Shown: positions 16,449-25,547 of the stretch, in pieces
Numbering within the stretch: the stretch's first letter is position 1
Layout: every line of letters begins with the position of its first letter
From: Paenibacillaceae bacterium
GTDB lineage: Bacteria; Bacillota; Clostridia; Lachnospirales; Lachnospiraceae
Direction: 5' to 3'
DNA: 64,000 nucleotides
Assembly: GCA_015057705.1 (NCBI GenBank)
Contig: SVDU01000011.1
Location: 89,522-153,521 of the forward strand
The notes under the pieces: model-generated
Seen by the model: the letters and a program-made list of their open reading frames with translations, nothing else
Database searches by the model: none
Told to the model about the DNA's origin: nothing
Position numbers and translations under genes: made by a program

Positions 16449-19088
16449 ATGAAAGAGTTGGAAAAAACCTATGATCCGTCAGGGATTGAAGGCAAACTTT
16501 ATCAGAAATGGCTGGACAAAAAGTATTTCCATGCCAAACCAAATAAGGATAAGAAACCATTTACCATTGTGATGCCCCCACCCAATATTACCGGTCATCT
16601 TCATATGGGACATGCCCTTGATAATACCATGCAGGATATTCTGATCCGCTATAAAAGGATGCAGGGCTTTGAGGCCTTATGGCAGCCGGGAACGGATCAT
16701 GCAGCCATTGCAACAGAAGTAAAAGTAATTGAAAGCTTAAGAGCCCAGGGAATTGAGAAAGCAGATTTGGGACGGGATAGCTTTTTGGAAAAATGCTGGG
16801 ACTGGAGAAAAGATTACGGAAGCAGGATTATTAACCAGCTTCACAAGATGGGATCTTCCGCTGACTGGGACAGAGAGCGTTTTACCATGGATGAGGGATG
16901 TTCCGAAGCAGTCCAGGAAGTTTTCATTCGGCTGCACAAAAAAGGTTTTATCTATAAGGGTTCCAGAATTGTAAACTGGTGTCCCGTGTGCCAGACTTCT
17001 ATTTCTGATGCAGAGGTAGAGCATGAAGACCAGAATGGCTTTTTCTGGCATATCAACTACCCCATTGCCGGTGAAGAAGGCAAATTCGTAGAAATTGCAA
17101 CCACCAGACCGGAAACCCTCTTAGGCGATACGGCAGTGGCAGTCAATCCTGATGATGAGCGTTATCAGGATATCATCGGTAAGATGTTAACACTTCCCCT
17201 GACTGGAAGAGAGATTCCAGTCATTGCAGATTCCTATGTTGACAAAGAATTTGGTACTGGATGCGTTAAGATCACTCCAGCTCATGACCCCAACGACTTT
17301 GAAGTGGGAAGAAGACATCAGCTGCCTGAACTGACAATTATGAACGATGATGCTACCATATCTCTTGCTGGAAGCAAGTATGACGGTATGGATCGCTATG
17401 AAGCCAGAAAGGCAATTGTAAAGGACTTGGAGGAACTGGGACTTTTGGTTAAGGTAGTTCCCCATGCCCATGCAGTTGGTACCCATGACCGCTGTAAGAC
17501 TACAGTAGAGCCAATGGTAAAACAGCAGTGGTTCGTAAAGATGGAAGAGATGGCGAAACCGGCAATCGAAGCATTGAAAACCGGCAAGCTGAAATTCGTT
17601 CCGGAACGTTTTGATAAGATCTATCTTCACTGGCTGGAGAATATCCGGGACTGGTGTATTTCCAGACAGCTTTGGTGGGGTCACAGAATTCCAGCATTTT
17701 ATTGTGATGATTGTCATGAGATTATTGTTTCCAAGGATTCACCTGATGGTTGTCCAAAGTGCGGAGGCATCCACTTTACGCAGGATGAAGATACCCTTGA
17801 TACCTGGTTTTCCTCAGCACTCTGGCCATTCTCAACCCTTGGCTGGCCCGACAATACAGAGGATTTAAAATATTTTTATCCTACCAGCGTTCTTGTAACC
17901 GGCTATGATATTATTTTCTTCTGGGTAATCCGTATGGTATTCTCCGGAATTGAGCAGACAGGGGAGCTTCCGTTCCACACCGTTCTGATTCATGGACTGG
18001 TAAGAGATTCCGAGGGAAGAAAAATGAGTAAATCCTTAGGAAATGGAATTGATCCTCTTGAGGTCATTGATAAATACGGCGCAGACGCTCTCAGAATGAC
18101 ACTGATTACCGGAAATGCCCCTGGAAACGATATGCGTTTTTACTGGGAACGGGTAGAGGCAAGCAGAAACTTTGCCAATAAAGTCTGGAATGCTTCCCGT
18201 TTTATCATGATGAATATTGAAAAGGCTCCTGATGCAAAGGCAGAACTTTATGAGCTTACCATGGCGGATAAATGGATCTTGTCAAAAGCCAATACCCTTG
18301 CCAGAGATGTGACAGAAAATCTGGATAAATACGAGCTGGGAATTGCTCTTTCCAAAGTTTATGATTTTATCTGGGAAGAATTCTGTGACTGGTATATTGA
18401 GATGGTGAAACCAAGGCTGTGGAATGAAGAAGACACCACAAAGAATGCTGCTGTATGGACCTTAAAAACTGTTTTAATTAACTCCCTGAAACTTCTTCAC
18501 CCCTACATGCCGTTCTTAACGGAGGAGATTTTCTGTAATCTTCAGGAGGAAGAAGAGTCAATTATGATCTCAAACTGGCCGGAATACAGGGAAGAATATG
18601 CATTTGAAGCGGAAGAGCTGGCGGTAGAAACCATTAAGGAAGCAGTAAGAGGAATCCGAAATGTCAGAACCTCCATGAATGTTCCTCCCAGCAAGAAGGC
18701 AAAGGTATATGTGGTTTCTGAGAACCAGGAAATACTTGATATCTTTGAACACAGCAAGGTATTCTTTGCAACCCTTGGTTATGCAGGAGAAGTATTCATA
18801 CAAAAGGACAAGTCGGGAATCGGCGAGGATGCGGTTTCAGCAGTGATTCATCAGGCTGTCATCTATATGCCATTTGCTGAACTGGTTGATATTGAAAAAG
18901 AAATTGATCGTCTGAGGAAGGAAGAAGAACGTCTGGAAAAGGAATTGTCCCGTGTGCGTACCATGTTAAGCAACGAAAAATTCGTAAGCAAGGCGCCTGA
19001 GGCCAAAATCGAAGAAGAAAAAGCGAAACTTGAGAAATATGCTCAGATGATGCAACAGGTGAAGGAACGTCTTTCCCAGCTCTCTTAA
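16449..19088 (+). CDS. valS: Valyl-tRNA synthetase
   Basis: Class I synthetase that charges tRNA-Val and edits misactivated threonine. The 879-residue protein carries the HIGH-type motif HLHMGHAL near residue 52, the editing domain ([18 protein letters not shown] near 217), two zinc-finger-like cysteine clusters (CPVC near 178 and CDDC/CPKC near 420), [12 protein letters not shown] near residue 526, and the C-terminal tRNA-binding coiled coil ([17 protein letters not shown]). Length and order are standard. AAAAGGAGTAGATT precedes ATG 16449. Expression should rise when uncharged tRNA-Val accumulates, through the T-box leader. Confidence 0.98.
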   Translation: MKELEKTYDPSGIEGKLYQKWLDKKYFHAKPNKDKKPFTIVMPPPNITGHLHMGHALDNTMQDILIRYKRMQGFEALWQPGTDHAAIATEVKVIESLRAQGIEKADLGRDSFLEKCWDWRKDYGSRIINQLHKMGSSADWDRERFTMDEGCSEAVQEVFIRLHKKGFIYKGSRIVNWCPVCQTSISDAEVEHEDQNGFFWHINYPIAGEEGKFVEIATTRPETLLGDTAVAVNPDDERYQDIIGKMLTLPLTGREIPVIADSYVDKEFGTGCVKITPAHDPNDFEVGRRHQLPELTIMNDDATISLAGSKYDGMDRYEARKAIVKDLEELGLLVKVVPHAHAVGTHDRCKTTVEPMVKQQWFVKMEEMAKPAIEALKTGKLKFVPERFDKIYLHWLENIRDWCISRQLWWGHRIPAFYCDDCHEIIVSKDSPDGCPKCGGIHFTQDEDTLDTWFSSALWPFSTLGWPDNTEDLKYFYPTSVLVTGYDIIFFWVIRMVFSGIEQTGELPFHTVLIHGLVRDSEGRKMSKSLGNGIDPLEVIDKYGADALRMTLITGNAPGNDMRFYWERVEASRNFANKVWNASRFIMMNIEKAPDAKAELYELTMADKWILSKANTLARDVTENLDKYELGIALSKVYDFIWEEFCDWYIEMVKPRLWNEEDTTKNAAVWTLKTVLINSLKLLHPYMPFLTEEIFCNLQEEEESIMISNWPEYREEYAFEAEELAVETIKEAVRGIRNVRTSMNVPPSKKAKVYVVSENQEILDIFEHSKVFFATLGYAGEVFIQKDKSGIGEDAVSAVIHQAVIYMPFAELVDIEKEIDRLRKEEERLEKELSRVRTMLSNEKFVSKAPEAKIEEEKAKLEKYAQMMQQVKERLSQLS

Positions 19089-19122
19089 AGCTTTTAAAAA
19101 ATCGACAATTTAATCTTGTATG

Positions 19123-19170
19123 AAAAAACAGTCGAACACGAATTGCAATCGTGTCCGGCTGTTTTTTGCT
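19123..19170 (+). terminator. Intrinsic terminator after valS
   Basis: CAGTCGAACACGA (19129-19141) pairs with TCGTGTCCGGCTG (19149-19161) with one wobble and one mismatch, loop ATTGCAA, followed by T6 (19162-19167). An A6 run precedes the stem. Confidence 0.92.
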
Positions 19171-19327
19171 GTCCGGAATTGGTTTAGAATCATTCTCACC
19201 CCTGGTGTTCATTTCTAAATTAGTGAGGGTAAGACAAAAATATCAGATTGAGACTGTAAAATACTGTCGGGAAGTGACACAGTGGGTTGGAAAAAGACGA
19301 TGAAAAAGTGGAATTTTTTCCGTGGTT

Positions 19328-19360
19328 TTGACAAATTCTGAATGGATAACTGGCTATAAT
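19328..19360 (+). promoter_or_regulatory. Spo0A-type spoIIG promoter with long spacer and 0A-like box
   Basis: TTGACA (19328-19333) and TATAAT (19355-19360) are both perfect but separated by 21 nt instead of 17. The spoIIG promoter of Bacillus subtilis is known for a 22-bp spacer and for activation by phosphorylated Spo0A bound over the -35. Here TTTGACA, read on the minus strand as TGTCAAA, matches the 0A box TGTCGAA at 6 of 7 positions and overlaps the -35. A weaker half-match, TGTCGGG, lies at 19265. Confidence 0.75.
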
Positions 19361-19378
19361 GTTCCTACAGGGCGGGAG

Positions 19379-20215
19379 GTGAACGCAGCAACGGAACTTA
19401 ACCTGTACATAGATGTATTGTTCTTTATTAATTTTACCATGGATTTAATGGTATTGTCTATCGTAAGACGTGCAATGAAGTACCGTCTGATCCGATGGAG
19501 GCTGATTCTGGGGGCAGTTTTAGGAGCAGCGTGGGCCGTGTTTGCCGCTGCTTTTCCATATTTGCCTGTTTTGTTTGAAATGGCAGTTACTTATCTGGGA
19601 GTCAGTACCCTGATGGTAATGACGGCTTTCGACTTAAAGAGACCCAAAGATATCGGAAAAGGATTAATAGCCCTTTATCTGGCTGCTGTGGCTGTAGGAG
19701 GAATCATGGAGTTCCTATATCAGCATACGAAGGCTGGCTATTATATAGAACAGATTCTTAGAGGAAATACAGGCAAAGCCATACCTTTTTACCAGTTGAT
19801 TTTTTTTGGAGCCGGGTCCTATTTTGGGATTCGGGTCATGCTTCGATGGCTTCCGGGACTGTGGAAAGCAAAGAGTAATTTTTATGAAGTCACCATGCAT
19901 TACAGAGGAAAGGAAAAGAAGGTGACTGCTCTTCTTGATACAGGAAACCGCCTTTATGAGCCGGTAAGCCGCCGCCCAGCCCACGTTGTGACCTACGAAG
20001 CCGTCCGGGAACTCTGTGAAAGCGTCTCAGAAGTGGTCTATATTCCATTTGGAAGCGTTGGGAAATCAAACGGAGTCATGCCCGGTATTTTTTTAGATGA
20101 GATGGAGGTACGTCAGGGAGATGATGTGAAAATAATTGAAAAGCCTCTGATTGCTGTCTGCAAAAAGGCCCTGTCCTCAAGCGGAGAATATCAGATGCTG
20201 CTGCACGATGAGTGA
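19379..20215 (+). CDS. spoIIGA: Sigma-E processing peptidase SpoIIGA
   Basis: Membrane-embedded aspartic protease that cleaves the pro-sequence from pro-sigma-E in the mother cell after asymmetric septation. The N-terminal half has about five membrane spans (DVLFFINFTMDLMVL onwards). The cytoplasmic half contains ALLDTGNRLYEP with the catalytic DTG motif near residue 185. Start assignment is not certain: GTG 19379 is in frame after the promoter and has AGGG/GGGAG just upstream; a longer reading from 19322 would begin inside the promoter and is unlikely. The gene is followed by sigE after 29 bp, the universal order in spore formers. Confidence 0.92.
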   Translation: MNAATELNLYIDVLFFINFTMDLMVLSIVRRAMKYRLIRWRLILGAVLGAAWAVFAAAFPYLPVLFEMAVTYLGVSTLMVMTAFDLKRPKDIGKGLIALYLAAVAVGGIMEFLYQHTKAGYYIEQILRGNTGKAIPFYQLIFFGAGSYFGIRVMLRWLPGLWKAKSNFYEVTMHYRGKEKKVTALLDTGNRLYEPVSRRPAHVVTYEAVRELCESVSEVVYIPFGSVGKSNGVMPGIFLDEMEVRQGDDVKIIEKPLIAVCKKALSSSGEYQMLLHDE

Positions 20216-20244
20216 TTGTTTGATGTAAAGGAGAGAGTGTCGAT

Positions 20245-20985
20245 ATGATTATAAAAGTGTCTGTACCAAATCGTTTTCAGTTTAAAGCAGTTCCTACATT
20301 CAGAACATTGATGATGCCGTCTCAGGGGGAGATCCATTACATTGGAGGTGCGGATATCCTGCCGGCGCCCCTGGATAATGAAAGAGAAGCCCAGATTATT
20401 GCACTTCTTGGAGGAGACGACGATCAGAAAGCGAAATCAGAATTAATTGAACACAATCTCCGCCTGGTGGTATATATAGCCAAAAAATTTGATAATACGA
20501 GTGTTGGTGTGGAAGATTTAATTTCCATCGGTACCATCGGATTGATTAAAGCAATTAATACCTTTAACCCGACTAAAAATATAAAACTGGCTACTTATGC
20601 TTCCCGCTGCATTGAAAACGAAATACTCATGTATTTGAGAAGAAATAATAAGACAAAAATGGAAGTATCCATTGATGAGCCTTTGAATGTGGATTGGGAT
20701 GGAAATGAACTCCTTTTGTCCGATATTCTTGGCACAGATGAGGATGTAATATATAAAGACTTAGAAACAGAGGTGGAAAGAAACCTTCTTAACTCAGCAA
20801 TCAGCCGTTTAAGCCCCAGAGAGCGCAAAATTGTTGAACTGCGGTTTGGTCTTTCCGATGAGGACGGGGAAGAGATGACCCAGAAGGAAGTGGCGGATTT
20901 ACTTGGCATTTCCCAATCTTACATATCAAGACTTGAGAAAAAAATCATGAAGCGGCTGAAAAAAGAAATTGTGCGATTTGAATAA
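20245..20985 (+). CDS. sigE: RNA polymerase sporulation sigma factor SigE (pro-form)
   Basis: First mother-cell-specific sigma factor of sporulation, made as an inactive precursor. The 246-residue protein has an N-terminal pro-sequence of about 30 residues ending at [15 protein letters not shown], where the YIGG segment marks the processing region known from other SigE proteins. Region 2 ([55 protein letters not shown]) and region 4 ([36 protein letters not shown]) are complete. GGAGAGAG precedes ATG 20245. Cotranscribed with spoIIGA, its own protease. Confidence 0.97.
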   Translation: MIIKVSVPNRFQFKAVPTFRTLMMPSQGEIHYIGGADILPAPLDNEREAQIIALLGGDDDQKAKSELIEHNLRLVVYIAKKFDNTSVGVEDLISIGTIGLIKAINTFNPTKNIKLATYASRCIENEILMYLRRNNKTKMEVSIDEPLNVDWDGNELLLSDILGTDEDVIYKDLETEVERNLLNSAISRLSPRERKIVELRFGLSDEDGEEMTQKEVADLLGISQSYISRLEKKIMKRLKKEIVRFE

Positions 20986-21001
20986 ATGTGGTTAAAATAA
21001 G

Positions 21002-21030
21002 GAAAGACTCAAAAGGGTCTTTCTTTTTTT
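21002..21030 (+). terminator. Intrinsic terminator after sigE
   Basis: GAAAGACTC (21002-21010) pairs with GGGTCTTTC (21015-21023), loop AAAA, followed by T7 (21024-21030). It separates the spoIIG operon from the ECF sigma operon. Confidence 0.93.
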
Positions 21031-21038
21031 TATAAACC

Positions 21039-21065
21039 TGAAACTTTTACTGCTTATCATTCGTC
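21039..21065 (+). promoter_or_regulatory. ECF-sigma autoregulatory promoter
   Basis: TGAAAC (21039-21044), 17-nt spacer, CGTC (21062-21065), followed by TAATA. This matches the promoter type used by Bacillus SigV/SigX/SigW factors and lies 32 bp before an ECF sigma gene, as expected for autoregulation. Confidence 0.82.
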
Positions 21066-21096
21066 TAATAACTAGAAGACGAAAAAGGAGGAAGAG

Positions 21097-21576
21097 ATGA
21101 AACAAAAGATTGAAGAACAGGCAGAGAGTCTGCTTCTTGACAATTATGAGAAATATTACAGGCTGGCATACAGCTATGCAAAAAATGAATCCGATGCTTT
21201 GGACATTGTCCAGGAGAGCGCATATAAAGTGCTGAAAGATATAAGAAAGTTAAAAGACCAAAGGCTCCTTTCCACCTGGATTTACAGGATTGTAATCAAT
21301 ACTTCCATTGATTTTTTAAGAAAGCGGAACAATGAAACGGTAAGTATTTATGATTTGGAAATTCCTCATGAGGATCAGTATCAGGGTGATGATCCCAAAG
21401 AGATGATTGCGTTTCTAAATGAAGAGGAAAGAACCATTGTCATATTGAAATTTTTTGAAGACTTGAAACTGGAAGAGATCGCAGATGCACTGAATATGAA
21501 TGTCAATACGGTAAAAACCAGGTTGTACCGTGCACTGAAAAAGATCCGGGTTACACTGGAAACAGAACACGTCTGA
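21097..21576 (+). CDS. ECF RNA polymerase sigma factor, SigV-like
   Basis: A 159-residue group 4 sigma factor with only regions 2 and 4. Region 2 is YEKYYRLAYSYAKNESDALDIVQESAYKVLK (quoted in parts: YRLAYSYAKNESDALDIVQE); region 4 is EERTIVILKFFEDLKLEEIA and ALNMNVNTVKTRLYRALKKI. It should recruit RNA polymerase to envelope-stress promoters once freed from its anti-sigma factor. The next gene encodes an RsiV-like membrane protein, which is why I liken it to SigV, the lysozyme-response sigma factor. ATG 21097 follows AAAGGAGGAAGAG. It is preceded by an ECF-type promoter. Confidence 0.9.
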   Translation: MKQKIEEQAESLLLDNYEKYYRLAYSYAKNESDALDIVQESAYKVLKDIRKLKDQRLLSTWIYRIVINTSIDFLRKRNNETVSIYDLEIPHEDQYQGDDPKEMIAFLNEEERTIVILKFFEDLKLEEIADALNMNVNTVKTRLYRALKKIRVTLETEHV

Positions 21577-21596
21577 TTAAGAAAGGGGCTGAAAAC

Positions 21597-22454
21597 TTGG
21601 AAGGCAAAGACAGACTGAATGAATTAAAAGAAGAATATTTTACTATACCAGTGCCAGCAGCGGCATACGACTGCATGAAACAGGGAATCAAAAAGGCAAA
21701 AGAAGAAAAGAGAAGGAGAATCATTATGAGATCATTGAAAGGAACAGGGGCTGCAGCTGCAGCTGTATTACTTACCATTGGAGTTATGGCTAATCTAAGC
21801 TCTGTGACAGCAAGCGCCATGGAAGATATCCCTGTTTTGGGTGCAATCGCAAAAGTTGTGACATTCAGAACCTTTGAAGATGAAAAAGGAAATTACGATG
21901 CAAAAATAGATATTCCAAAGGTATCAATCGGAAACAATGACAGCGGTCAGGTAAACCGTTCCATTGAAGATTATGCAAACCAGCTGATTAAAGAATATGA
22001 AAAGCAGGTGACGGCTGATCTGGCAGGAGACGGGCATTACTCCGTTACATCTTCCTATGATGTAATAGCAGATAATGAAACTTATTTATCTCTTCGGATC
22101 AATACTACCGTTATTATGGCAAGCGGTGCAGAGTCTGTTAAAATATTTAACATTAATAAAAAAACTGGAAAAGAATTCTCTCTTAAGGATTTACTGGCAG
22201 ATAAGCCGGGGTATCAGGAAGCCATAACGGAAAGTATTAAAACACAAATGAAAGACCAGATGTCAAGGGATGATTCACTGACCTACTTTGTTAAGGAAAA
22301 AGATGGAGATGGATTTGACCGGATCACAGGAGAAGAGAATTTTTATTTTAATAAAAACGGAGAACTGGTCATTGTATTTGACGAGTATGAAGTAGCTCCC
22401 GGATATATGGGTTCTGTGGAATTTACCATACCGAAATCTACAGTTGAATTTTAA
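21597..22454 (+). CDS. RsiV-like membrane-anchored anti-sigma factor
   Basis: A 285-residue protein, the same length as Bacillus RsiV. Residues 1-40 are cytoplasmic and charged (sigma-binding part), residues about 47-68 are the single membrane span (GTGAAAAAVLLTIGVMANLS), and the outer domain of about 210 residues contains a DUF4163/DUF3298-like fold (NETYLSLRINTTVIMASGAE, NINKKTGKEFSLKDLL, FDEYEVAPGYMGSVEFTIP). In known RsiV proteins this domain binds lysozyme, which triggers cleavage and release of the sigma factor; that the same ligand acts here is inference. Start is TTG 21597 with GAAAGGGGC upstream, 20 bp after the sigma gene. Confidence 0.85.
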   Translation: MEGKDRLNELKEEYFTIPVPAAAYDCMKQGIKKAKEEKRRRIIMRSLKGTGAAAAAVLLTIGVMANLSSVTASAMEDIPVLGAIAKVVTFRTFEDEKGNYDAKIDIPKVSIGNNDSGQVNRSIEDYANQLIKEYEKQVTADLAGDGHYSVTSSYDVIADNETYLSLRINTTVIMASGAESVKIFNINKKTGKEFSLKDLLADKPGYQEAITESIKTQMKDQMSRDDSLTYFVKEKDGDGFDRITGEENFYFNKNGELVIVFDEYEVAPGYMGSVEFTIPKSTVEF

Positions 22455-22464
22455 CTATGTAAGC

Positions 22465-22493
22465 TAAGCCTGCCTTTTAAAAAGGTGGGCTTA
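22465..22493. terminator. Hairpin between convergent rsiV-like and sigG genes
   Basis: TAAGCCTGCCTTTT (22465-22478) pairs with AAAAGGTGGGCTTA (22480-22493), all 14 positions pairing if two G-U wobbles are allowed. There is no U-tract beyond the stem; the inner A/T run may serve either direction. Confidence 0.6.
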
Positions 22494-22517
22494 TGCCATG
22501 TGAGCTGCACATAACGC

Positions 22518-23294
22518 TTATGAAAGATAATTTTTCATGGTTTTAAGTGCGTTTTTTTCCAGCCGGCTGACCTGAGCCTGACTGATATGGATCTCTTCCG
22601 CAACTTCCGTCTGGGTCTTGCCTTCAAAGAAACGCATATCAATAATATGCCGTTCCCTCTCCGGAAGTCTTCTCATGGCCTCGTTTAAAGAGATGTCCTC
22701 TACCCAGTTTTCCTCCAGGTTTTTCTTGTCACTGATCTGATCCATGACAAAAAGAGGATCTCCCCCGTCCGAGTAAACCGGTTCATATAAACTTACCGGG
22801 CTCTGAATCGCATCAAGCGCATAGGTAATATCTTCCTTGCTGACCCCGATTTCATCTGCAATTTCCATAAGTGTGGGTTCTTTTAAGTTCTTTTTCATCA
22901 GGTTTTCTTTGGCGTAGATTGCTTTATAAGCAGTATCACGCAGGGAACGGCTGACACGGATGGAGTTATTATCCCGAAGATAACGCCGTACCTCACCCAG
23001 AATCATAGGCACTGCATATGTGGAAAACCTTACATTCTGAGTGATATCAAAATTATCTATGGCCTTGATCAGACCGATGCAGCCGATTTGAAACAAATCG
23101 TCCACATTTTCACTGCTGCCGGAAAATCGCTGTATTACACTGAGAACCAGTCTTAAGTTTCCCCTGATGTAATCTTCTCTGGCTTTTTTATCTCCGTTAA
23201 GTATCCGCTTGAAAAGAACTTCCTTCTCTTCGTTGCTCAGAAGAGGCAGTTTGGAAGTATTGACGCCGCAAATCTCTACTTTGTATCCAGACAT
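22518..23294 (-). CDS. sigG: RNA polymerase sporulation sigma factor SigG
   Basis: Late forespore-specific sigma factor. The 258-residue protein begins with KVEICGVNTSKLPLL, a SigG-specific N-terminal motif that separates it from SigF. Regions 2 (NLRLVLSVIQRFSGSSENVD, DLFQIGCIGLIKAIDNF, FSTYAVPMILGEVRRYLRD), 3 (EPTLMEIADEIGVSKEDI) and 4 (LPERERHIIDMRFFEGKTQT, VAEEIHISQAQVSRLEK) are intact. In bacilli and many clostridia sigG follows sigE on the same strand; here it is on the opposite strand with an ECF operon in between. I could not identify a convincing forespore promoter in the 112 bp upstream. Confidence 0.96.
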   Translation of the reverse strand: MSGYKVEICGVNTSKLPLLSNEEKEVLFKRILNGDKKAREDYIRGNLRLVLSVIQRFSGSSENVDDLFQIGCIGLIKAIDNFDITQNVRFSTYAVPMILGEVRRYLRDNNSIRVSRSLRDTAYKAIYAKENLMKKNLKEPTLMEIADEIGVSKEDITYALDAIQSPVSLYEPVYSDGGDPLFVMDQISDKKNLEENWVEDISLNEAMRRLPERERHIIDMRFFEGKTQTEVAEEIHISQAQVSRLEKNALKTMKNYLS

Positions 23295-23406
23295 ATCTTT
23301 CCCTCCGCATCATTTTAATCTCTTACATAGAAATGATGTACTTATTCGAGGGCTTTTATACGATTGCTGAATTAAAATTTATTTCCAGTTTTTGGGCGGA
23401 TCTGTT

Positions 23407-24171
23407 TTACCTGTTTTTTTCGTATAAAATCTGCAGACCTTTTAACAGCAGAGCATCGTCATAGTGGATTTTGTGGCGGCAGAGAGAGACAACAGAGGAA
23501 GCCAGACCGCCAGTCGCCACAAGACTGGCTTCCATATGGATTTCTTCCTGCATCCGGTCTATGATACCGTCAATCATGGCTGCGTTGCCGTACAGAATGC
23601 CGTTTTTCATGCTGTCGATGGTATTTTTCCCAATAATTTTTCCAGTCTTATCCAAACCGATATAAGGAAGCTGGGCGGCCCGGCTGCTTAAGGAATCAAG
23701 AGAAACCCGAAGTCCGGGGAATATGATCCCTCCGGTAAAATTCCCATGTTGATCGATGACGGATACGGTAGTGGCTGTTCCCATATCAATGACGATAATG
23801 GGAGGTGTAAAATCTTTTAACGCAGCAACTGCATCTACAATTAAGTCACTTCCTACCGACTTGGGATTATCCATTTTGATATTTAGACCGGTCTTCATTC
23901 CTGATCCTACGAGAAGAGGTGTGCTGCCCGTCAGCTTTCTGACTGCAGAAAGAATTACCTCTGTGAGAGGAGGAACCACGGAAGAGACAATGGATCCTTC
24001 GATGGAAGAAATTGAAAATCCGTTAAGATCCATAATATCCTTTATATTTACGGCATATTCCAGCTCTGTCTTTCTGTGATTGGTGTTGACCCGTTCAACA
24101 AAATATGTTTTGCTGCTGTCTATGCCTCCTATGACAATGTTACTGTTTCCAATATCGATGGCTAAAATCAT
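23407..24171 (-). CDS. coaX: Type III pantothenate kinase
   Basis: Phosphorylates pantothenate, the first step of CoA synthesis, with ATP; type III enzymes need a monovalent cation and are not inhibited by CoA. The 254-residue protein has the ASKHA-fold phosphate-1 motif MILAIDIGNSNIVIG, the motif DNPKSVGSDLIVDAVAA near residue 100 and the second phosphate loop VIDMGTATTVSVID near residue 125, followed by GGIIFPGL. All match CoaX. AAGGAG sits 9 nt before ATG 24171. It is divergent from coaBC, whose product uses phosphopantothenate, so both genes of the pathway share one 84-bp regulatory gap. Confidence 0.96.
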   Translation of the reverse strand: MILAIDIGNSNIVIGGIDSSKTYFVERVNTNHRKTELEYAVNIKDIMDLNGFSISSIEGSIVSSVVPPLTEVILSAVRKLTGSTPLLVGSGMKTGLNIKMDNPKSVGSDLIVDAVAALKDFTPPIIVIDMGTATTVSVIDQHGNFTGGIIFPGLRVSLDSLSSRAAQLPYIGLDKTGKIIGKNTIDSMKNGILYGNAAMIDGIIDRMQEEIHMEASLVATGGLASSVVSLCRHKIHYDDALLLKGLQILYEKNR

Positions 24172-24207
24172 GGAGAGAACTCCTTTCCAACTTTTTTTTC
24201 TTGTGTT

Positions 24208-24221
24208 ATACTGTAGAGTAT
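24208..24221. promoter_or_regulatory. Palindrome in the coaX-coaBC divergent gap
   Basis: ATACT (24208-24212) and AGTAT (24217-24221) form a perfect palindrome around GTAG, midway between the divergent starts. It overlaps TATACT-like -10 sequences on both strands, so it may be two facing -10 boxes or a shared operator. Confidence 0.4.
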
Positions 24222-24255
24222 CATATTTTTATAGGAAAAACAACGGGAGGCGATT

Positions 24256-25437
24256 ATGCTGAAAGGAAAAAATATAATTCTGGGTGTTACAGGAAGCATC
24301 GCTGCTTATAAAACGGCGGGGCTTGCCAGCATGCTGGTGAAACAAGGCTGTAACGTCCATGTAATCATGACGGAGAATGCCACTAATTTTATAAATCCAA
24401 TTACGTTTGAATCACTGACCGGCAATAAATGCCTGGTGGATACCTTTGACCGCAATTTTCAGTATCAGGTTGAACATGTTTCCATTGCCAAGTTAGCGGA
24501 TGTGGTGATGATTGCTCCGGCCAGTGCCAACGTAATTGCAAAGCTTGCCCATGGTATGGCAGATGATATGCTTTCCACAACGGTTTTAGCATGTAAGTGT
24601 AAGAAGATTATTGCCCCTGCCATGAATACAAACATGTATGAAAATCCCATAGTACAGGATAATATAAGAATCTGCCAGTCCTACGGAATGGAAGTGATTA
24701 CTCCGGCAGTGGGTTATCTGGCATGCGGGGATGTTGGGGCAGGCAAGATGCCGGAGCCGGAGACTCTTTTTGAATACATTGAAAAAGAAGCAGCCTATGA
24801 AAAGGATCTGGAAGGAAAGCGGATTCTTGTTACAGCGGGACCAACAAGAGAAGCACTGGATCCGGTCCGGTATCTTACTAATTTTTCCACTGGTAAGATG
24901 GGATATGCAATCGCCAAAGCTGCAGCTTTAAGAGGAGCCAGCGTCACACTGGTGACTGGAAAAACGGAGATTAAAAAGCCTTCTTTTGTAAAAGTCATAG
25001 AGGTAGAAAGCGCTGCAGATATGTTTGAGGCTGTGACAAAAGAAGCCAGGGAACAGGATGCGGTGATCAAGGCGGCAGCGGTTGCGGATTATCGACCCAA
25101 AGAGGTAAATATAGAGAAGACTAAGAAAAAAGACGGAGATTTAACTCTTTCGCTGGAACGGACGGAAGATATTTTAAAATGGCTTGGAGAACACAAGACA
25201 AAAGGCCAGTTTCTCTGCGGATTTTCCATGGAAACAGAGAATATGCTGGAAAATTCCAGGGAAAAATTAAACCGGAAAAAAATTGATATGATCGTAGCCA
25301 ACAATCTAAAGGTGGAAGGCGCCGGATTCGGAACTGACACCAACGTAGTTACCATCATTACAAAGGACAGAGAGATTGCTCTCCAAAAGATGACAAAAGA
25401 AGAAGTAGCACACCGCCTCTTAACTGAGATTTTTTAG
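24256..25437 (+). CDS. coaBC: Bifunctional phosphopantothenoylcysteine synthetase/decarboxylase
   Basis: Catalyses steps two and three of CoA synthesis: CTP-dependent joining of cysteine to phosphopantothenate, then FMN-dependent decarboxylation. The 393-residue protein has the N-terminal CoaC flavodoxin-like domain (GVTGSIAAYKT at residue 10, MAPASANVIAKLAHGMADD near 75, PAMNTNMYENP near 115, with the Asn of the PXMNXXMW-like motif) and the C-terminal CoaB domain (VTAGPTREALDPVRYLTNFS near 190, IKAAAVADYRP near 275, FSMET near 320). Both halves are complete. ATG 24256 follows CGGGAGGCG. Confidence 0.97.
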   Translation: MLKGKNIILGVTGSIAAYKTAGLASMLVKQGCNVHVIMTENATNFINPITFESLTGNKCLVDTFDRNFQYQVEHVSIAKLADVVMIAPASANVIAKLAHGMADDMLSTTVLACKCKKIIAPAMNTNMYENPIVQDNIRICQSYGMEVITPAVGYLACGDVGAGKMPEPETLFEYIEKEAAYEKDLEGKRILVTAGPTREALDPVRYLTNFSTGKMGYAIAKAAALRGASVTLVTGKTEIKKPSFVKVIEVESAADMFEAVTKEAREQDAVIKAAAVADYRPKEVNIEKTKKKDGDLTLSLERTEDILKWLGEHKTKGQFLCGFSMETENMLENSREKLNRKKIDMIVANNLKVEGAGFGTDTNVVTIITKDREIALQKMTKEEVAHRLLTEIF

Positions 25438-25458
25438 GCATAACAGGAAAAATTCCGT

Positions 25459-25509
25459 ATTCCAACTGCCGATGAGAATCTTGACTTATGGTTGGAATCA
25501 TACTACAAT
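25459..25509 (+). promoter_or_regulatory. prfC promoter with an inverted repeat flanking the -35
   Basis: TTGACT (25481-25486), 17-nt spacer, TACAAT (25504-25509). The arms ATTCCAAC (25459-25466) and GTTGGAAT (25491-25498) are perfect complements and bracket the -35 element, with the second arm inside the spacer. This geometry would suit a dimeric repressor or a DNA loop. Confidence 0.7.
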
Positions 25510-25547
25510 AGACGAGACCCAGACGTATAATTGGAGGAATTATTTTT

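Noticed and set aside
19322..19378. Longer N-terminus of SpoIIGA from GTG 19322
   Set aside because: It would place the start codon upstream of the promoter's -35 and -10 elements.
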